Assembly (NCBI GenBank): GCA_036806345.1
Contig: DAIROT010000005.1
Span: forward strand, 1 to 64,000
Source of the DNA: QHCF01 sp003244275
GTDB taxonomy: Bacteria; Actinomycetota; Acidimicrobiia; Acidimicrobiales; QHCF01
Reading direction: 5' to 3'
DNA: 64,000 nucleotides
Shown: one piece after another, positions 60,853 through 64,000 of the stretch
How the letters are laid out: each line of letters begins with the position of its first letter
Numbering within the stretch: the first letter of the stretch is position 1
The notes under the pieces: model-generated
Database searches by the model: none
Told to the model about the DNA's origin: nothing
Seen by the model: only the letters and a program-made list of their open reading frames with translations
Program-made: the position numbers and the translations under genes

Positions 60853-62238
60853 ATGAGGCCCCGGCGCCGATTGCGCCTCGGGCTGCGGGCCAGGGTCACG
60901 GCCGCCTTCGCCCTCGGAGCACTGGTCCTGTCGGCGTCCATGTCGATCATCACCTATGCAGCTGCCCGTCAGTCCACCCTGGCCAACCAGAGCGCCGCCG
61001 TCCTGCGCCAGGCCTACGTCAACGCCGCCCTGGTTCGCAGCACCCTTCGCTCGCCGGGCGCCGACATCGTTGGGTTGTTGGGTTCGCTGGACACCGTGCC
61101 GGGGTCCAACTCGGTGCTCTACGACCGGGGACGTTGGTACGCCACCTCGCTCGGCGTGGGCCAGGATGCCATCTCCCCGGCCATGCAGGACCTGGTGGTC
61201 ACCCATGGCGCGCCAGCGCGCCAGTACCACCAGGTGGGGGGCGTGCCGCAACTCGAGGTGGGCCTACCCGTGCCCGAGGTGGGCGCCGCCTACTTCGAGG
61301 TCTTCTCCCTTCAGGATCTGCAACGCACCCTTCGGATCCTGGCACTGTCGCTGGCCGGGGCGGCCCTGGCCACCACCGTGGGCGGCGCCGTGCTGGGCCG
61401 GTGGGCCAGCGGCCGGGCTCTGCGGCCACTGGGCGAGGTGGCCGAGGTGGCCGCCGCCATTGCCGGGGGACGTCTCGACACCCGCCTGGAGACGGCTGAC
61501 GAGGCGGATCTGGCCACCCTCGCCTCCTCCTTCAACCAGATGGCCGACAACCTGCAGGCCCGCATCGAGAGGGAAGCCCGGTTCACCTCCGACGTGAGCC
61601 ACGAGCTGCGCTCCCCGCTCACCACCCTGGCCACCTCGCTGGGGATCATCCAGTCCCGCCGCCAGGAGCTGCCCGAGCGGTCCCGCCAGGCCCTCGACCT
61701 CCTGATAGCCGAGATGAGCCGCTTCCAGCACATGGTCACCGACCTGCTGGAGATCTCCCGCTTTGATGCTGGGGCGGCCGAGCTGTCGCTGGACGAGGTG
61801 CCCCTTGACGAGGTGGTGCGCCAGGCCGTGCGAGTCACCCGGGCACCAGACGTCCCGGTGGAGATCGGCCCCGGGGCCACAGCCCTCGTTGTACGGGTGG
61901 ACAAGCGCAGGATCGAGCGGATCATCACCAACCTGGTCGACAACGCGTACACCTACGCAGGGGGCGCCACCATGGTGGGAGTGGAGGCCCACGAGGGACA
62001 GGTCCGCCTGGTGGTGGAGGACGCCGGCCCCGGCGTGCCGGCCGAGGACCGCCGCCGCGTGTTCGAGCGCTTCTCTCGGGGGTCGACCGGTGGCCGCCGG
62101 GGCGACGGGGAGGGCACCGGATTGGGTTTGGCCCTGGTCACCGAGCACGCCCACTTACATGGCGGTCGGGCATGGGTCGAGGACCGCCCGGGCGGAGGGT
62201 CTCGTTTCGTGGTCGAGCTCCCGGCATCCGGCCCATGA
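60853..62238 (+). CDS. mtrB: Sensor histidine kinase, MtrB-like
   Basis: A membrane kinase of about 461 aa. One helix near the start (FALGALVLSASMSIITYAA), an external domain of about 130 residues, a second helix (ILALSLAGAALATTVGGAVL), HAMP (RALRPLGEVAEVAAAIAGG), HisKA (FTSDVSHELRSPLTTLATSL), and ATPase boxes (NLVDNAYTYAGG, DAGPGVPAEDRR, GTGLGLALVTEHA). The arrangement fits MtrB. The start may be ATG 60853 or GTG 60835. The stop overlaps the next gene (ATGA). Confidence 0.87.
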   Translation: MRPRRRLRLGLRARVTAAFALGALVLSASMSIITYAAARQSTLANQSAAVLRQAYVNAALVRSTLRSPGADIVGLLGSLDTVPGSNSVLYDRGRWYATSLGVGQDAISPAMQDLVVTHGAPARQYHQVGGVPQLEVGLPVPEVGAAYFEVFSLQDLQRTLRILALSLAGAALATTVGGAVLGRWASGRALRPLGEVAEVAAAIAGGRLDTRLETADEADLATLASSFNQMADNLQARIEREARFTSDVSHELRSPLTTLATSLGIIQSRRQELPERSRQALDLLIAEMSRFQHMVTDLLEISRFDAGAAELSLDEVPLDEVVRQAVRVTRAPDVPVEIGPGATALVVRVDKRRIERIITNLVDNAYTYAGGATMVGVEAHEGQVRLVVEDAGPGVPAEDRRRVFERFSRGSTGGRRGDGEGTGLGLALVTEHAHLHGGRAWVEDRPGGGSRFVVELPASGP

Positions 62239-62855
62239 CCAGGCGCCGCACCAGGTGCCGGTCCGGGCACCGGATCAGGCGCCGGGCGTACCTGGTTGCT
62301 GCGATCCTCGCCCTGACCCTCCTGTCGGGGGCATGCGGCATACCGGCCAGCTCCGCCCCCCAGGCCCTCTCCCGGGGGAATGTTCCCTTCGGACTCCTGT
62401 CGCCCTCGGCCACCAGCCCCCGGGCCAATCCCAGCAGGCCCCAGGCGGCGACGGTGGTCTATCTCCTCCAGGCCGGCCACCTGGTACCGACTGTGCGCAG
62501 CGTGGATGCACCCCTGTCGCTGCAGAAGGTCCTCGGCGCCCTGGTCCAGGGACCGACTGACAGCGAGACCACCTCGGGCCTCCAGAGTGCCATCAGTAGT
62601 CAGGCCCAGCTCACTGCCACCGGGGTTTCGGGCGGCGTGGCAACCATCGACCTGGGGAGGGCCTTCGGGCGGATCGGGGGGCGGGAGCAGATCCTGGCCG
62701 TGGCCCAGGTGATCTTCACCGTCACCAACCTTCCGTCGGTGACGGGAGTCACCTTTACCGATGCTGGTCAGCCGGTGGACGCGCCAGCAGGTGACGGAAC
62801 GCTCACCTCGGGCCCCCTGGTGCGCCAGGACTTCGCCACCCTGGCCCCGCCCTGA
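62235..62855 (+). CDS. GerMN-domain lipoprotein, short LpqB-like
   Basis: A 206-aa lipoprotein with signal peptide and lipobox LLSGACG. The rest is a single GerMN domain (VVYLLQAGHLVPTVRSV, LVQGPTDSE, VATIDLGRAF). In actinobacteria the gene after mtrAB is lpqB, whose product has GerMN plus a beta-propeller-like domain and modulates MtrB. Here the second domain is absent. ATG 62235 overlaps the mtrB stop. Confidence 0.8.
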   Translation: MTRRRTRCRSGHRIRRRAYLVAAILALTLLSGACGIPASSAPQALSRGNVPFGLLSPSATSPRANPSRPQAATVVYLLQAGHLVPTVRSVDAPLSLQKVLGALVQGPTDSETTSGLQSAISSQAQLTATGVSGGVATIDLGRAFGRIGGREQILAVAQVIFTVTNLPSVTGVTFTDAGQPVDAPAGDGTLTSGPLVRQDFATLAPP

Positions 62856-62882
62856 GCCCCGAAGTTGCGGCCAACGAGGCCC

Positions 62883-63293
62883 CTACCAGGCTATTCGGGC
62901 CGAGTCGGCCCACAACCGCTCCAGCTGGTAGTAGCGGCGAGCCTCGTCCAAGAAGATGTGAACGACGAAGTCGCCGAAGTCCAGCAGCACCCACCGGGCG
63001 TCGTTCAGACCCTCGATCCGAAGCGGGGCAGCACCCCCCGCTTCCTTGACCCTGGCCTCGACCTCCTCGGCCATGGTCCGTACCTGGCGGGTGTTGAGGC
63101 CGCTGGTAATGACGAAGGCATCGGTGATGGCCAGGATGTCACTGACATCCAGCAGAAGGGTGTCTTGTCCCCCCTTGTCCGCCGCGGCCCGGGCGGCGGC
63201 AACGGCCCACTCCCGGGTCTGGTCGGGCGAGAGCGCGCCAGCTCGCTCCCTGTCGGCCGACCTCGTGTGAGCGGTCATCCGGTCATCGCTCAT
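62883..63293 (-). CDS. rsfS: Ribosomal silencing factor RsfS
   Basis: Binds L14 on the 50S subunit and blocks subunit joining under poor nutrition. The 136-aa product has DTLLLDVSDILAITDAFVI, ARVKEAGG and WVLLDFGDFVVHIFLDEARR, all typical. About 25 N-terminal residues are extra. It overlaps nadD by 11 bp, the common bacterial pairing. Confidence 0.93.
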   Translation of the reverse strand: MSDDRMTAHTRSADRERAGALSPDQTREWAVAAARAAADKGGQDTLLLDVSDILAITDAFVITSGLNTRQVRTMAEEVEARVKEAGGAAPLRIEGLNDARWVLLDFGDFVVHIFLDEARRYYQLERLWADSARIAW

Positions 63294-63903
63294 CAGCGTA
63301 CAGACCGACCCGCCGGATGTGTCGGATCGCCGCCTCGGGGACGAGGAAATCCAAGGGACGTCCGTCAGCCGCCCGGGCCCGCAGGTCGGTGCTGGAGATG
63401 TCCAGGGCTGGTATCTCCACGGTCATCGTCCGCCAGCCCAGCGCCTCCAACTTTGCCGAGAGCCGGCCCACCGACGCCCCCGGCCGGTTCACCACCACCA
63501 GGGTGGCCAGTTCCCGGCAGGCCCCGACCCGCTCCCAGGTGTCCAGCTGGTCAGCAACGTCGGCCCCCACGATGAGGAACAGCTCGGCTCCCGGACAAGA
63601 GCATCCCAGGGTCTCTAGAGTGTCGGCTGTGTAAGAGGGCCCACCTCGTGCGATCTCCAGATCGCTGGCCTCCAGCCCGTCCTGGTCGGCCACCGCGGCC
63701 GCCACCACCGCCAGGCGATCGGCCGGGGTCGCCAACGGACCAGCCGCCCGCTGCCAGGGCTGGCCGGCCACCACCAGTAGGACCCGATCCAGATCCAGGG
63801 CGTGGCGGGCATTTACCGCGGCCACCAGATGACCCACGTGCACCGGGTCAAACGTCCCGCCCAAGACTCCGATGCGAGGCCCCCCTCCCGGACGGGCAGT
63901 CAT
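63283..63903 (-). CDS. nadD: Nicotinate-nucleotide adenylyltransferase
   Basis: Makes nicotinate adenine dinucleotide in NAD synthesis. The 206-aa product has the nucleotidyltransferase motif GGTFDPVHVGHL near the start and the ISSTDLRAR motif toward the end. YTADTLETL and LFLIVGADVADQLDTW match the family. Confidence 0.95.
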   Translation of the reverse strand: MTARPGGGPRIGVLGGTFDPVHVGHLVAAVNARHALDLDRVLLVVAGQPWQRAAGPLATPADRLAVVAAAVADQDGLEASDLEIARGGPSYTADTLETLGCSCPGAELFLIVGADVADQLDTWERVGACRELATLVVVNRPGASVGRLSAKLEALGWRTMTVEIPALDISSTDLRARAADGRPLDFLVPEAAIRHIRRVGLYADER

Positions 63904-63928
63904 TCCGGGCCGCCTCCCGGGCCGGCTG

Positions 63929-64000
63929 TCACCGTCCGACCAGGCGGGCGACCACCGGGGCGAACGCCTCCATCTCGGCGTCGTGGACCACCCAGTAGGA
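63929..64000 (-). CDS. C-terminal end of an unidentified gene
   Basis: An open - strand frame enters from the right edge and ends at 63929 with WVVHDAEMEAFAPVVARLVG near its end. Only 23 codons are visible, too few to identify. It lies 25 bp upstream of nadD and may be in the same operon. Confidence 0.4.
   Translation of the reverse strand, partial: SYWVVHDAEMEAFAPVVARLVGR

Overview
The window is high-GC, densely packed chromosomal DNA with many GTG and TTG starts and many 1-11 bp stop/start overlaps. It reads as an actinobacterium. The gene order (clpX, folC, ndk, mreBCD, PBP2, radical-SAM/DUF2344 pair, RNase E/G, rplU, rpmA), the mtrAB-lpqB-like and senX3-regX3-like sets, and a red-type form I RuBisCO operon fit a CO2-fixing member of the Acidimicrobiia. 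That placement is inferred from gene content and was not tested. One run of ten Ns (27502-27511), one clear frameshift and several partial genes suggest a draft or metagenome scaffold.

Layout. 1-13.6 kb: housekeeping and cell-shape operon on the + strand, followed by a tRNA-Glu on the - strand. 14.0-19.1 kb: four translationally coupled genes on the - strand (ThuA-Gfo/Idh/MocA fusion, second Gfo/Idh/MocA oxidoreductase, alpha/beta hydrolase, S51-like protease fold fused to an orphan CysS C-terminal domain). 19.3-26.0 kb: peroxiredoxin, then the Calvin-cycle island: cbbR divergent from cbbL-cbbS-cbbX, convergent phosphoribulokinase, and a beta-carbonic anhydrase. 26.1-29.3 kb: a decaying stretch with a carboxylesterase crossed by the sequence gap, an MFS transporter remnant and a 5'-truncated phosphoesterase. 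29.3-37.4 kb: HAD phosphatase, membrane proteins, an iron-type ABC transporter whose fused permease is frameshifted, a ChrB-domain protein and UppP.

37.5-48.2 kb: an accessory module made of a STAND-type NTPase convergent with a type IV secretion set (coupling ATPase, VirB4 ATPase, SCO6880-like protein, TrbL/VirB6-like protein, small membrane protein), plus a divergent lytic transglycosylase-NlpC/P60 hydrolase and a DUF2786 protein. No relaxase or integrase is visible. 48.5-55.8 kb: phosphate regulon with a candidate PHO box, pstS, a natural pstC-pstA fusion, pstB, senX3, regX3, phoU and a Fur-family gene. 55.8-58.5 kb: serS, a TlpA-like thioredoxin and ctaB on the - strand. 58.6-59.2 kb: a RHH/MazF toxin-antitoxin pair with a palindromic operator. 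59.2-62.9 kb: two hypothetical genes, a 22-bp tandem repeat and an mtrA-mtrB-short lpqB-like set. 62.9-64 kb: rsfS, nadD and a partial gene.

The most unusual signals are: two intergenic stem-loops with similar loops but different, self-complementary arms; a strong hairpin between cbbS and the core of cbbX; a 15-bp tandem repeat in which every unit carries its own Shine-Dalgarno and ATG at a T4SS gene overlap; the STAND NTPase beside a relaxase-less T4SS; and the PstC-PstA fusion.
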